From assembly GCF_000001735.4 (NCBI RefSeq), contig NC_003070.9, forward strand, positions 15,733,971 through 15,797,970: DNA of 64,000 bases. Direction: 5' to 3'. Positions 44,382 through 56,143 of this stretch are shown piece by piece. The stretch's first letter is position 1, and every line of letters begins with the position of its first letter. This DNA is from Arabidopsis thaliana. Taxonomy: Eukaryota > Streptophyta > Magnoliopsida > Brassicales > Brassicaceae. Under the pieces are notes generated by a model that was given only the letters and a program-made list of their open reading frames with translations, was not told the origin of the DNA and searched no databases. The translations under genes were made by a program, and so were the position numbers.

Positions 44382-45664
44382 ATGGCCGAGACAAACTATA
44401 TACGTGACTTAAATTTACACAGTAACAATCATGTCCTATACGTGAAAATCTTAAGCATCTGGGACAATCAGTCTATGATCTTTGGAACTCCTACTACCAT
44501 GATCCTCTGTAATGTGAAGGTGAGTAACTATGATATATTTTTGGATTGTTATTTTGGTTTTTGGTTTATATTATTGTTCAAATAATTTTTTATGTTTGTC
44601 TTTTTATTCAGGGAACCAGAATCGACGCTAGAGTACCTTGGGGGATTATTTGAACAATTTCAAGCCTAGCCTATTTGAAGGAAAGTGGTATAACATTGCT
44701 GACTTTCGATTGAAGAGAGCAACAACAATACCTAAGTACTCAGATTTTCATTATGAAATCGAGTTTATGTGGCACACAAAAATGTGACCTGTAAGTGATA
44801 GATTTGAAGAAAGTTCTCTCCAATTCATTCATGCTGATGAAGTCAAATCTGAGTCTGAGGATTATGTAACCGGTAATTTAAGACTTATTTATATAGTTTA
44901 TGGTTTCTTGCAATTGTAATTCCTTAGTACTAAGATTTTGATTAATTCTGTTTGCTCTACTATTATTGTTAGATGCTATTGGAGTCATATCAACTGTCTC
45001 AACTGTGTCGAGGTTTTCATATGTCTGTCGTGAAGGAGAAACAGACTATGAGGCCAGATATGTGACATTTACCATCAAAGATAATATGTAAGTTAACAAT
45101 CATGGATGTATATTTGTATTTAAATTCGTTAAAAACAGACATATATGTGTAGTATGATAAATTTGTATTTTCGTTGGTTGTAGTGATATGATCATAACAT
45201 GTGTTGCTAGAGAGAGTGCGTGTGAGTCGTTTTTGTCAAAGTTTTATCGACTTATTGGTATGAAAACTTATAACTACGAGCCAATCACTGCAGTCCTCCG
45301 GTTCTTTAGAACCTCTATTTTTAAAGGTTAGTGAAAATTTGTCAATATGTTAGTCACATTTGTTTCAGATGTTAAACCATGTGACCTATAACTAATCGCC
45401 AGAATTCTTTACAAATGTAATAGGATCTAAGGCCTTAATCAGCGAGTATGGGTGTTCAAGGATCTTCATTGAGGAATTTTTTCCAGACTTTGATGCAACA
45501 TGTTACATGTATGTGAAAAACATTAGATAAGTTGTTTTTGTTCATTAGATACTAACTATTCAAGTCAAAATGACATCTTTTAATATTTTTGTTACATCAA
45601 TTGGTTTGGATGTGAACCAGATGGGTCTGTTGAAGGAAAGATTGAGTATGTTGTTGAGGACTAA
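44382..45664 (+). pseudogene. OB-fold module 3 of the Helitron (RPA-like, DUF223 type)
   Basis: MAETNYIRDLNLHSNNHVLY opens at 44382, with donor GTGAGT after the first exon. It continues with a YNIADFRLKRATTIPKYSDF exon (about 44687-44746), then DAIGVISTVSTVSRFSYVCR (about 44973), ARYVTFTIKDN, ITCVARESACESFLSKFYRL (about 45193) and YEPITAVLRFFRTSIFKG, plus a tail EGKIEYVVED ending at 45664. A frameshift near 44635-44690 and a stop near 44787 disable it. It parallels modules 2 and 4. Confidence 0.75.
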
Positions 45665-46499
45665 TCCAAGAGTCAGATTCGTCTTTCCAAGGATTTGTAG
45701 AAGCAATTTACATTGCTGTTTAAAATCAAACTGTTCATTTCTAAGTTGATTTTGGTTTTATCTGATGAACTATTGTTGGAATGTTTGTTTGAATTATCAT
45801 ACATTGTGTTCTTTTTTTTAGAGATGGTTTTAGTTTTCAGTTCTCCTATTTGAAACTGCAAGTTACTATTTTCTTTAAGCAGGTAAGAATCAAGTGCAGA
45901 GTTTTAAATTCAAGAGTTGAAAATATTAAATATCCGGTTATTTTATGTAAGGTTATAACTTAGTTCATATTTACAGAACATAGACTTATGCAATCTAAGA
46001 GTTCTTAGTATCTAACCTTAGATGGAGATGATGAGTTCCACTCTTTAGCTCTTCATTTGTAGAAAAGGAAAAATATGTTAATAATTTAGTAATTTTAATT
46101 CAAGTTTTATTACATAAAAAGTAAAATTAAAACACATTGCAACCTCCAATACAAGCCAAAATTCAAATTACCTATATATTATCAATATGTATATAATCTT
46201 TCTATAACAATATATGATATCTTAACTAAAATATTCTTAGAATATACTCTCTAATATATTAAGTTCATATAAATAACAAACTTGGCGATTACACTTAAAA
46301 TCATATATTATATCTATATATTAATAATATTTAATCAATATATAACTTTTCAGTTTCTCGATTTTTGGATGTTCTAGAACTGTTTTCTCAATGATTGCAA
46401 CTCTTCAATCTGCTATAAAATAGACAATTCCGACTTTGTGTTTACAGTTTTCTTTGAGTCTTCCTCTGATTTAGAGACCGACAAGAGTTATCAATCTCA
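45665..46499. other. Spacer between OB-fold modules 3 and 4
   Basis: AT-rich, no coding signal recognised. Similar spacers lie at 41812-42421 (a Helitron intergenic region), 43741-44381 and 47782-48411. Each ends in a stretch with gene-leader composition (TCTTCTCT-rich) just before an ATG. Confidence 0.6.
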
Positions 46500-47781
46500 A
46501 TGGAGAGGATGAACCTTTTTTTCTGACATAGGTGTTCACAGTACTAAATGGTGTGTCTATGTGAAGATTCTTGGTCTCTGCCATCATAATCCATCGCGAG
46601 ATGGTGTTGTAACCACGATGATGCTGATCGATTCAAAGGTAAGTTTATAAATTAGCATATCTTACACTGTGACTTGATGGTATTTGAAACCCTAAATTTC
46701 TAAATTTAATCATTTTGTAATTTTTATGTAGTATAATCGAATTGATGCTACTATTCAAGAAGGCACCATTCTGTGGAAGTACAAGGATGTACTCAAAGAG
46801 GGTTTTTGTATTACATGTCCGACTTTCGAGTTGTGGTTAATACCATGCTTGTTAGATACTCATTTTGTTCAAAACAGATCAAGTTTCTCAGAGAAACAAA
46901 TATGTGGCATGTTCCTTCACTTTCAACAAGTAGTTTTTTTGAGTTTGTGGCTCCGATTGATGTTAAGAATGCTGCACCACAGGATATGGAGTTTCTATCT
47001 AGTAATCACTTATTTTTTGTTTGAGATCATATGGTGCTCTGTTTTCTATAACTTATTTTCAACTTTACATCCTTATATATTCTCGAAAACTTACATTATA
47101 TTAAACGTTTCAGATGCAATGGGTATTATTACAAGGGTTTCTAACATTAGGAGATTCCCATTTGTATGTCGTCAGAGAGAGAAAGATTATGAAGCAAGAT
47201 ATGTGAAATTCACGATTGCGGACAACGTGTAAGTCTTTTCTGAAGGAACTAAATTTTAGTCTATTTTTACTCTTAGAAGATAATCATTGATAATCTTATT
47301 AGTGATGATATTGAGTTTTCTTTCTAGGGGAAAAGAGATAATCTGTATTGTTGTTGGAAGGATATGTGAGTTGTTTGCGAACCACTGGTCAAAGAGAATC
47401 AGTTTGATTACTTACAATTATTAACCAATTGTCGTTGTTTTTCAAAACTGGTGAATCACAAATTATCATGGTCATCACTTTGAATTTACTTCTAAATAAT
47501 ATTATAGTTTCCGTCTTCATGTTAATATAGAACACTTTTTAAAAAAATTTACAGGTAAGAATGTTCTCATGAGTGAATGGGTCTTTTCAAAGCTATGCAT
47601 CGATCCTCAATTCGAAGAAATTGATATACCAACTTGGCTGTAAGTATATGTATTTTTGCTTATTTTCATACTTTAATTGTTAACATTACTAATTGCCAAG
47701 ATGATTTTGAAATGCATCCGCGGATACATGATTGAAGATGATGAGGACGATGTAATGATGGAGGTCGTTGAGGAGAACTAA
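46500..47781 (+). pseudogene. OB-fold module 4 of the Helitron (RPA-like, DUF223 type)
   Basis: The ATG at 46500 is followed by frame breaks. TKWCVYVKILGLCHHNPSRD lies at about 46545, then YNRIDATIQEGTILWKYKDV (46733), DAMGIITRVSNIRRFPFVCR (about 47114), EARYVKFTIADNV, a decayed GKEIICIVVGRICELFANHW exon (about 47330) and an acidic tail to 47781. The DAMG(V/I)I motif is shared with modules 2 and 3. Confidence 0.72.
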
Positions 47782-48411
47782 AGCTATGATGAAGTGTGTG
47801 TTTGGTTTTTTTTTATAAGTTAAACTCTGTTCTTTTTGTCCCCTTCAATCTCTCTTAACGTGTCGATTCTATTCTATTTTGTAATGGTTTAAGAATGCTT
47901 TATTTGATGTATATTAATCTATGTGAAATCAAAAGTTTCCTATAAAATGTTAATAACTTAGTTCTTATAAAAGAAATAAGAAGTTACCTTAAAATAAGTA
48001 GTCAATGGCTCATAGACTTGAGAAGAATTCATACCACTTGAGACTCTCACAACCACAATCATTTCCTTTAATGCTCGAGTTGATCCTATAAAAATAAAAA
48101 AAAATCTTCATAGATTATAAAATGAAGAATCGAATCCTCTTTAAGAAAACAAAATAACAATATTTAAATAGATTTAACAATAAATTGGATCATGTAACCA
48201 ATTAATAATTGTTTCCATATAAATAGTTGATATCTTAATCAGTTTAGTTAAATAACATAACATGCAAATATTCTGTCAATCTTTTTTGGCCAGAGAACAA
48301 ATAAAAGAGCACATAACTAGGTTACCATATTATAGAAAAGTCAATTCGCATATATGAAGGTTTTGAGTGTTTAGCTATCACGTTTTATGAGGTATCTTTT
48401 CTTTGTTCACT

Positions 48412-50210
48412 ATGTCAAAAAGAAAAAAAATTCATGAAACTCAAGATTCAGATTTGTCTAATGTTATTCAAAACACAACTGATAAGCAGTTTAGACATGG
48501 AAAAGCTTCTGAAAATACACCCCCGTCATTCAATGGACCAAGTTAGTTCTGTTTTTAATAGGGTTCTAAGTGATATTACAAATCAAAAAGTTCATACACC
48601 AAGCATTAGGCAAATGCTTGGCACTTTGGAGTCATGTTTAACATCAAAAACAAGTTAAGTTTACTGATCAATCTATATTATATATTTAAGCTTTATAGGT
48701 TGTCCTATATAACATAACTACATTTAACAAGATTTATTTATGAAATGTTAACAATGCAGCATGAATTAGTCTTTCAAGTCTTATTCAATCATATCGAAGG
48801 CATTTAACATATGATGATAATCTACCTTCAGATGCAAATAATTCTCAGTATCCGTTTGGTAAGTTATGGTTTACACACTTGGTGAGTCTCATGTCGTTTA
48901 ATACTATCTAACGTTTTGTTATATTCAGGAAATCATATACCAAATTCCAACCTAAGTTTTGCGATCACAACAACTAATTTTAAAGAAGGAGAGACATCAA
49001 ACCCGTCTAAAGATAAAAGATTGTTTAGAAACTTTACCAATGACATTCCTCTTCAGATAAATGGTGTCACACATTGTGGACGAGGAGAAGAACCAATGAT
49101 CCCATTCTTCCTAAATTTCTGCAATCAGGAAATCAAATGAATTTAGGAGAATGTGACAGTAATAGAGAATCAGATGGTAAATATTAAGCATAACTGCATT
49201 AATTACATATTCTTCACTCTTAAAATAAACTATACTATGTGATGTATAATATTCTTCTCTTATTTTTTAGGTTCAGAGTCTCATATATATGATGATCTTG
49301 AAAATGGTTTTCAAGATGAAGTTGATTATGATTCATATACCAACTACAAACAAAAACATGTCAAGATTACTAAACTGGAAAAAAAAATTATGAGTTTTTG
49401 GATGATCTTGAGAAGAGTTTGCTTGCCACTTTTGGCCCGGGATGTCATACCTCTAATGAAAATATAGAGGAACATTTTTACGGTGTGTTATATTCAATAA
49501 ATTTTGTAAATGAATTATAATAAACTTTTAGCCAATCCTTAATCAAGGTTGTAACAAATCCACAAGCTCTAATGACATTTATGTTTCACAGGAAAAGAAC
49601 ATGAAGACTTTGAGCGTCAATTTAATATGAATTCAAGAAAAAACAAAACTAGTATGAATATATATTAGTAATCTGTGTATCCTCTAAATTTAACATTTCT
49701 GATTTCAAATGCAGTATACATTGATCATGGTGATCCTATTTACTCATGTGAATATTGTGGAGCTATAATGTGGCATGGTGAGCGTATTGAAAAGTCAGTC
49801 AAGAATAAGAAGCCCAAGTTTACATTGTGTTGTTTGTAAGGTCAAGTGAAGTTACCTTTTCTTAAAAATTCACTAGAATTACTTTATGCATTGCTAACCA
49901 ATGACGATGAAATCAGTAGATATTTCAAAGAAAATATCAGGGCTTACAATATGATATTTTCTTTTACATCACTTGGTGGTGATACAGAAAATAGTGTTAT
50001 AGCCAGTGGTGGTCCTCAAATGTTCCAGATTCATAGAGATAATTACCGTAGGATAGGGAGTTTGAGACCAGACAATGATATACCTCCAAAGTTCATGTAG
50101 TTATATATTGTAGACACAGAGAATGAAGTTGATAACAGATCGGAAGCACTAAGGATAGACCTGAGATTATATGCAAGATCTTCAAAATGAAACTTGATTC
50201 TCTCTTGATT
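48412..50210 (+). pseudogene. Helitron RepHel, N-terminal region
   Basis: MSKRKKIHETQDSDLSNVIQ opens at 48412. RVLSDITNQK (about 48558), QSYRRHLTYDDNLP and NHIPNSNLSF follow in separate exons. From about 49713 comes the conserved Helitron_like_N lead: YIDHGDPIYSCEYCGAIMWH with its C-x2-C, PFLKNSLELLYALLTNDDEI, NIRAYNMIFSFTSLGGDTEN, and QIHRDNYRRIGSLRPDND ending around 50100, with LYIVDTENEVDNRSEAL just after a TAG. A large segment normally found between here and the HUH motif is missing. Confidence 0.82.
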
Positions 50211-50342
50211 TAACTAAAAGAAACATATTAGGGAAGACAAGTATATGTAAGAAGTTTTTAATTCGTTTCATTTACTCTGAAATATTATTTCTACTATTTT
50301 TATGATAACTATAATAATTATTATGTTTTCTGTGTAATTGCA

Positions 50343-50513
50343 GCTATGTATACTATAGAGTTTCAAAAAAGAGGACTCCCTCATGCTCATATACTAATTT
50401 GGCTGGATTCAAAGTGTAAGTTGACCAAAGTAGAGCACATTGATAAAGTTATATCAGCAGAGATTCCTGACAAATTGAAAGACCCTAAGCTATTTGAAGT
50501 GATAAAGGAAAGA
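50343..50513 (+). pseudogene. Helitron RepHel, HUH nuclease exon
   Basis: MYTIEFQKRGLPHAHILIWL carries the H-x-H (HUH) metal-binding motif of rolling-circle Rep proteins (about 50377-50393). PDKLKDPKLFEVIKERM follows, then the coding sequence is broken by the solo LTR at 50519. It resumes at 52461 with VHGPCG, and the frame is preserved if the insertion and one ATGGT copy are ignored. Confidence 0.85.
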
Positions 50514-50518
50514 ATGGT

Positions 50519-52460
50519 TGATAATAGGTTTTTTATTGGTCAATTATCCTAAAACACCAATCATGTCGTTGTAGTATTTTAGGTGTCAATCCAAATGGGT
50601 GTGATGCAAACAGATGAAATGTGATCAGAAGTCACTAAGTCAAGCCAAGCAATAACAGTTTTGGGGTTTCTAACAGTTCTAAGCGAACATGCAGAAAACA
50701 GAAGCAATAACATAATTACTAAAATCACTCGACCACAACAGGCTGATGCCAGAAGTAGGATGTGGTCGAGTAACAGGTCGAGTAACAGACAGGATATGAA
50801 ACAGCTATACTCGACTGCACAGTCTGTTGCCAGACACTGGGTGTGGTCGAGTATACTGGTCGAGTAACAGACAGGAAACAAGACAATCTTACTCGACTGC
50901 ACAGTCTGTTGCCAGACACTGGGTGTGGTCGAGTAAGATGGTCGAGTGATTGTAAAAACTAAGAAATAGGCAATGAGAACGATTAAGCGATAACGATAAA
51001 ACAGAGAAATAAGATAGACGAGAAATTCCTAAGGATGGGGTAATTGAGTAGAGTGGTATCCTAGCCTATTCGAATGGTTAACAAGCGCAATCAAGCTATC
51101 CCTAGACAACAGGTTCAACAACAGATCAATTCACTCCCGTGATAGAAATCGTCAAGCAAAGCTAGCCCAGACTAATTCCCATTAACGGAATCTAACTATG
51201 CAGGCAATAAGAACAGACTGATAAAGTCAATAAACGCTCTAAACGGCCAATCCCTTGGGATAGAGACGCATATCTCAGGAACTAGTGGATCAAGCATTCC
51301 ATCGAACACCTTCTGGGTGCGGGAATGCTTGGGATCGAATTCCAATTGATCAGAAAGAAATAAGCAGTAAACGCAACTAGTCCTAAAGGGATTCAATCAA
51401 TTCTAAAACTTAACCATTCTACAGACTACGGATTCCACAACTACTCTATCCCATCCCTAAGAATTCTAAGTCACTACTCAGACAACATGCTCAAAGACAT
51501 AAACGCAGATAAACGATAATATTGCATAAGTAAAGAGATAAAGAGTAGAGAAACAAGATGACAGATGAAATCAAATGCGGAATCTCGAATTACAGGTTGA
51601 AGAAGCAAAAGCGGCGCAGTAGAGTAAAATAGAAAATAAAACTGATGCAAAAAGTCAATGTCGACTAGATGTCTCAGGACAGAACCCTAAGACATCTATT
51701 TATACAAAACGAAATAAAATGATAGTAGACGGGCCAATAACCTAATCGCTCGGCCCACAGAGAGATAATGGGCCGTGATGGGCTTCGTGATTTGATGGAG
51801 ATCCAGGCCGCTTCCAAACACTTTGTCTTCTCCTCTTCTCTTCCTTGTGCTCAGCTTGTCTGGTTGAGTGCGGATTTGAGTAGACTGTGAAGACATGATC
51901 GAGTGTCCGGTCGAGTGATGCTGATGGTGGTGAGTGATGATACTCGGCCAGGGGGTCGAGTAACTTGGTAGAGTGAATGGTCGAGTGATGGTGATGGTGT
52001 GGCGAAGTGATACTCGACCGTGGGGTCGAGTGGTGTGGTAGAGTGAACGGTCGAGTGTTGTCAGGTGGTGTGGCAAAGTGATACTCGACCAGGGGGTCGA
52101 GTAGTGTCATCGAGTGGCCTGAGCTGAGGTTACTCGACCTGGTGGTCGAGTGGATGGGAAGAATGGCTCCAAAGTCACTCGACCTGGGGGTCGAGTATGT
52201 GGGAAGAATGGCTCCAAAGTCACTCGACCTGGGGGTCGAGTATGTCTTCTAGTTCTGGCACGTTTCTTCCAATTTGCTTGCAAACAGCTCCAAATCACCT
52301 GAAAACAACTTAGAAATGCAATATGTATGCAAAGCTATCCTAATCATGCAAAGTATGCAAGAATGATGAGAAATGATATAAAACAGTGATGAATGATACG
52401 AAACTGGACTCAAAACGATGATGAATGGACACTGAAAACATGCAAATTATAGACATATCA
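50519..52460 (-). mobile_element. Solo LTR 1 of a Ty3/gypsy-type element, 1942 bp
   Basis: TGATAATAGG at the left and GACATATCA at the right, flanked by perfect ATGGT duplications (50514-50518 and 52461-52465). It aligns with 56144-57934 over most of its length (ATTATCCTAAAACACCAATC at the left; ACATGCAAA near the right). No internal coding region, PBS or second LTR is present, so it is a solo LTR. It interrupts the Rep gene of the Helitron. Many ACTCGACC...GGTCGAGT units occur at 50725-50945 and 51890-52240. Orientation is inferred from the minus-strand start TGATATGTC. Confidence 0.88.
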
Positions 52461-53660
52461 ATGGTTCATGGTCCTTGTGGTGTGGTGAACCCGAAATGTC
52501 CATGTATGGAAAACGGAAAGTGTTCAAAGTTTTATCCGAAAAATCATGTTCAAAAAACCATTATTGATAAAGAAGGATTTCCAATATACAAAAGACGAAG
52601 AGCAGATGACTTTGTTCAAAAGAAAGACTTTAAATGCGATAACTGTTATGTCATTCCTTATAATAGATCCCTATCACTGAGATACAGAGCTCACATCAAC
52701 TTGGAGTGGTGTAACCAATCAGGTTCTGTGAAATACATATTCAAGTATATTCATAAAGGACCAGATCGTGTTACTGTTGTTGTTGAATCGTCTTTAAATT
52801 CGAAAAATAAAAAAAAGGGTAAACAAAAGGACAATGTTGATACAGATGGATCAGAGACAAAGAAGAAGAATGAAGTCGAAGACTATTTCAATTGTAGATA
52901 TGTTTAATTAAAAATTTAATAGTATTATTCATGTTAAATATATTTATTTATGTTCCTTATGATTGTTAATTTTGCATTCCAAATATGTTTCTGCTTGCAA
53001 AGCAGCCTGGAGAATATTAAAATATCCTATACATTATAGATCTACTGCTGTGATGAAGCTTTCGTTCTATTTGCCAGAGGAACAATTTATTTATTTCAAA
53101 GGCGATGAAGAAGTAGAAACAGTGTTAAACAAGGCTGATCTAGATGGCTCCATGTTCCTTGCTTGGTTCGAATTAAATAAAGTTAGTAAGATTGCTAGGA
53201 AGCTGACTTATGCAGACATCCCCACTAGATTTACCAATGATTCAAAAGAAAAAAAAATAATCTCAGAAAGAAAGGTTTTGCTATAGGAAGAATAAACTAT
53301 GTTCCTCGTGATATAGGAGATGGATATTATTTGAGAATACTTCTCAATGTTCAACCAGGTCCAAGATATTTTGAAGAGCTATGGACAGTTAATGGTGTGC
53401 TATATAAAGAGTGGAAAGATGCTTGTGAAGCATTAGGCTTATTAGATAATGATCAGGAATACATTGATGACTTAAAGAGAACAAGTTTTTGGAGCAGTGG
53501 TTGGTATCTACGTCAGTTATTCGTAATTATGTTAGATGCTCTAATTAGTCCTTGAAAATGTGTGGGCTGCAATATGGCAACATCTCTTTGAAGATATTCA
53601 AAACGATAAAAGGAAATATTTCAACAGACCAGGTAACATCTAATATCATTTCAAAACCTC
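52461..53660 (+). pseudogene. Helitron RepHel, catalytic tyrosine region
   Basis: HGPCGVVNPKCPCMENGKCS and KFYPK continue the Rep domain. LRYRAHINLEWCNQSGSVKY, then IFKYIHKGPDRVTV at about 52735-52778, is the tyrosine motif of Helitron Rep. Exon 2 after an intron (about 52905-52978) reads [20 protein letters not shown] and [20 protein letters not shown], then [11 protein letters not shown] frameshift lies near 53275 and stops near 53286 and 53555. The linker toward the helicase (VWAAIWQHLFEDIQNDKRKY) is at about 53565-53625. Confidence 0.82.
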
Positions 53661-53754
53661 AATTTTATCTTATTTTGTTTTAAAATGCAATATTCACATA
53701 AACTTGCTTTGCTAAATTGTAACTCATTTAGTTATCTGTTTGTTTACAGATTTA

Positions 53755-55527
53755 ATTTTGTTTAATGAGGAGAAAAAATTATATGCTCTACAAGAGAGAT
53801 CACATTTTAAGAAGGATTGGTACTTCACTTACATATTATAAGACTATGCCACAAGTACCTAGAGATCCTAGGTTTGATACTAATGTCTCGATTTTGGATT
53901 AGAAAGGGTATGATCGTGATAGTTTGACAAAAAAAAAACATGCTGAATGGATAAAAATGCTTACTACAGAGCATAAGTCTATTTACGACGACATTATTGG
54001 TGCAGTGAATGAAAACGTTGGGGGAGTATTTTTTGGTTATGGATTTGGAGGAACAGGAAAAATATTTCTTTGGAAAACACTCTCTACTGCACTTAGGTCA
54101 AAGTGTGACATTGTTCTTAATGTTGCTTCCAGTGGTGTTGCTTCCAGTGGTATTGCTTCTCTCCTTTTAGAAGGAGGTAGGACAGCTCACTCTAGATTTG
54201 GAATTACTCTTAATCCTAATGAGTTTACTACATATAATATGAAAGCTGGTTCAGATAGGGCAAATTTAGTCAAAGAAGCTTCTCTGATTATATGGGATGA
54301 AGCTCCAATGATGAGCATACACTGTTTTGAGTCATTGGATTGGAGTTTGTCAGATATTTGTGGTAATGGTGATAACAAACCGTCTGTTGGCAAGGTTGTT
54401 GTTTCTGGAGGTGATTTCAGACAAGTTCTACTAGTAATCCCCGGTGCTGATAGGGCAGACATAACTATGTCTGCCCTTAATTCATCTTACATATGGAGTC
54501 ATTGTAAAGTATTGACTCTGACAAAGAATATGCGTCTTTATTCTGAAGGTTTAAGTGTTAGTGAAGCGAAAGATATTGAAGAGTTTTCAGAGTGGATATT
54601 AGCAGTAGGTGATGGTAGAATTGCCGAGCTTAATGATGGGGAGGCTTTGATCGATATTCCTTCTGAATTTCTGATTACGAAAGCAAAAGATCCAATACAA
54701 GCCATATGCACAGACATATATGGAGATATTACAAAGATACATGAAGAAAATGATCCAATTTTTTTCCAAGAAAGAGCAATATTATGTCCCACCAACGAAG
54801 ATGTCAACCAAATAAATGAGACCATGCTTGATAACCTCCAAGGTTATTACTAATTCAGGAGCATTGATTTTTAACTTTATTTACTTATATTAATAGTGTT
54901 TCTATTTCCTATTCCTTCTATAACTGTAACTAAACAAAATTTTAATTTTCAGGAGAGGAGTTTACATTCCTAAGTTCAGACAGTTTAGACCCAGCTGACA
55001 TTGGTGGTAGAAATAATCCGACATTGACTCCTGACTTTTTGAATAGTGTTAAAGTTTCAGGGTTGTCTAACCATAAGCTTCGTCTAAAGATTGGTTGTCC
55101 TGTGATGTTGCTCAGAAATATTGATCCTATAGGTGGTCTAATGAATGACACAAGGTTACAGATCACGCAAATGAGTCCATTCATTTTGCAAGCAATGATT
55201 CTAACCGGTGACAGAGTTGGTCATTTAGTATTGATTCCAAGATTGAAGCTAGCACCATCTGACACAAAGTTGCCATTTAGAATGCGAAGAACACAACTAC
55301 CTTTAGCGGTTTGCTTTGCAATGACTATCAACAAAAGCAAAGGTCAATCTTTGAAAAGAGTAGGAATTTTTTTACCTAGGTCTTGCTTTTCACACGACCA
55401 ACTTTATGTTGCCATATCCAGAGTTACATCAAAGACAGGATTAAAGATTCTGATTGTGGATGATGAAGGTAAGCCACAAAAGCAAAAAAAAAATGTAGTT
55501 TTCAAAAAAGTTTTTAAGAATCTTTAG
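53755..55527 (+). pseudogene. Helitron RepHel, PIF1-type helicase region
   Basis: SF1 PIF1-like DNA helicase, the unwinding half of the Helitron protein. After a damaged start (stops near 53840 and 53900), a 309-codon open stretch runs from 53924. Walker A is GFGGTGKIFLWKT (about 54043-54081), where the usual Thr after the Lys is Ile. Walker B is LIIWDEAPMM (about 54286-54315). SGGDFRQVL (about 54403) and LTKNMRL (about 54517) follow. After an intron (about 54845-54952) come KIGCPVMLLRNID, AVCFAMTINKSKGQSLKRVG and LYVAISRVTSKTGLKIL. The stop is at 55527. This is the best preserved portion of the element. Confidence 0.88.
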
Positions 55528-56143
55528 TTTCCATTTGTTTTTTACTTTTGTTGGATTCTTATCATGTCAGTCTTATATCTACAATATTCGTTGAACATTT
55601 GCTACTTCAATATAAGAATTTACACTATCAAATACAGATGTTAACCGGTGTTACTTAAATTATCTATATATCAACCATATCACACAAATACAGACTTTCT
55701 ACTTGCTTAAAGATTAAGAACCATGTACCTTTTCAGGATTGTTGTTGATTGAGAGGTTTCTTAAGAATAGTATCGATTCTATGACTGCAACCATGAAACA
55801 TCCATTGTCATGGCCTCTAAACTTCAGAACAACCTTACTGCAGTGAAAGAACAATTCTCTGTAGTTGTATTTTGGCAAATTGCATAAATCTATCAAGTAA
55901 AACAGAACAATCAAGATTCACAATTCCATTAAAATTTGTTTACCTTCTCAATATCACACTGAACATAACGAAAGGTGATCAGCGGAAGATAAATCAGAAA
56001 TCGGACAACTCCAAACATCAAGACTCCAATCACCAGATTCTGACTTTAAAAGACCAGATTCTGAGTTCGATTGAAAACTCGATAAGATATGATGAAATTG
56101 TGTGATATAAAAACGAAATTGTAGGATCAGATTTGTTGACATC
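55528..56143 (+). other. Helitron 3' non-coding region, left of solo LTR 2
   Basis: No gene recognised. A short AAGATAAATCAGAAATCGG and CCAGATTC-rich stretch near 55985-56060 looks like remnant exonic sequence but matches nothing I know. It ends at the ACATC duplication (56139-56143). Confidence 0.6.

Noticed and set aside
50579-52298. Long minus-strand frames rich in His, Ser, Thr, Pro and Arg in solo LTR 1
   Set aside because: The composition follows from the CTCGACC repeats. Different frames overlap, and no matching frame is kept in solo LTR 2.
54187-54825. Minus-strand frames of 91 and 95 codons
   Set aside because: They are antisense to the helicase domain with Walker A and B motifs on the plus strand.
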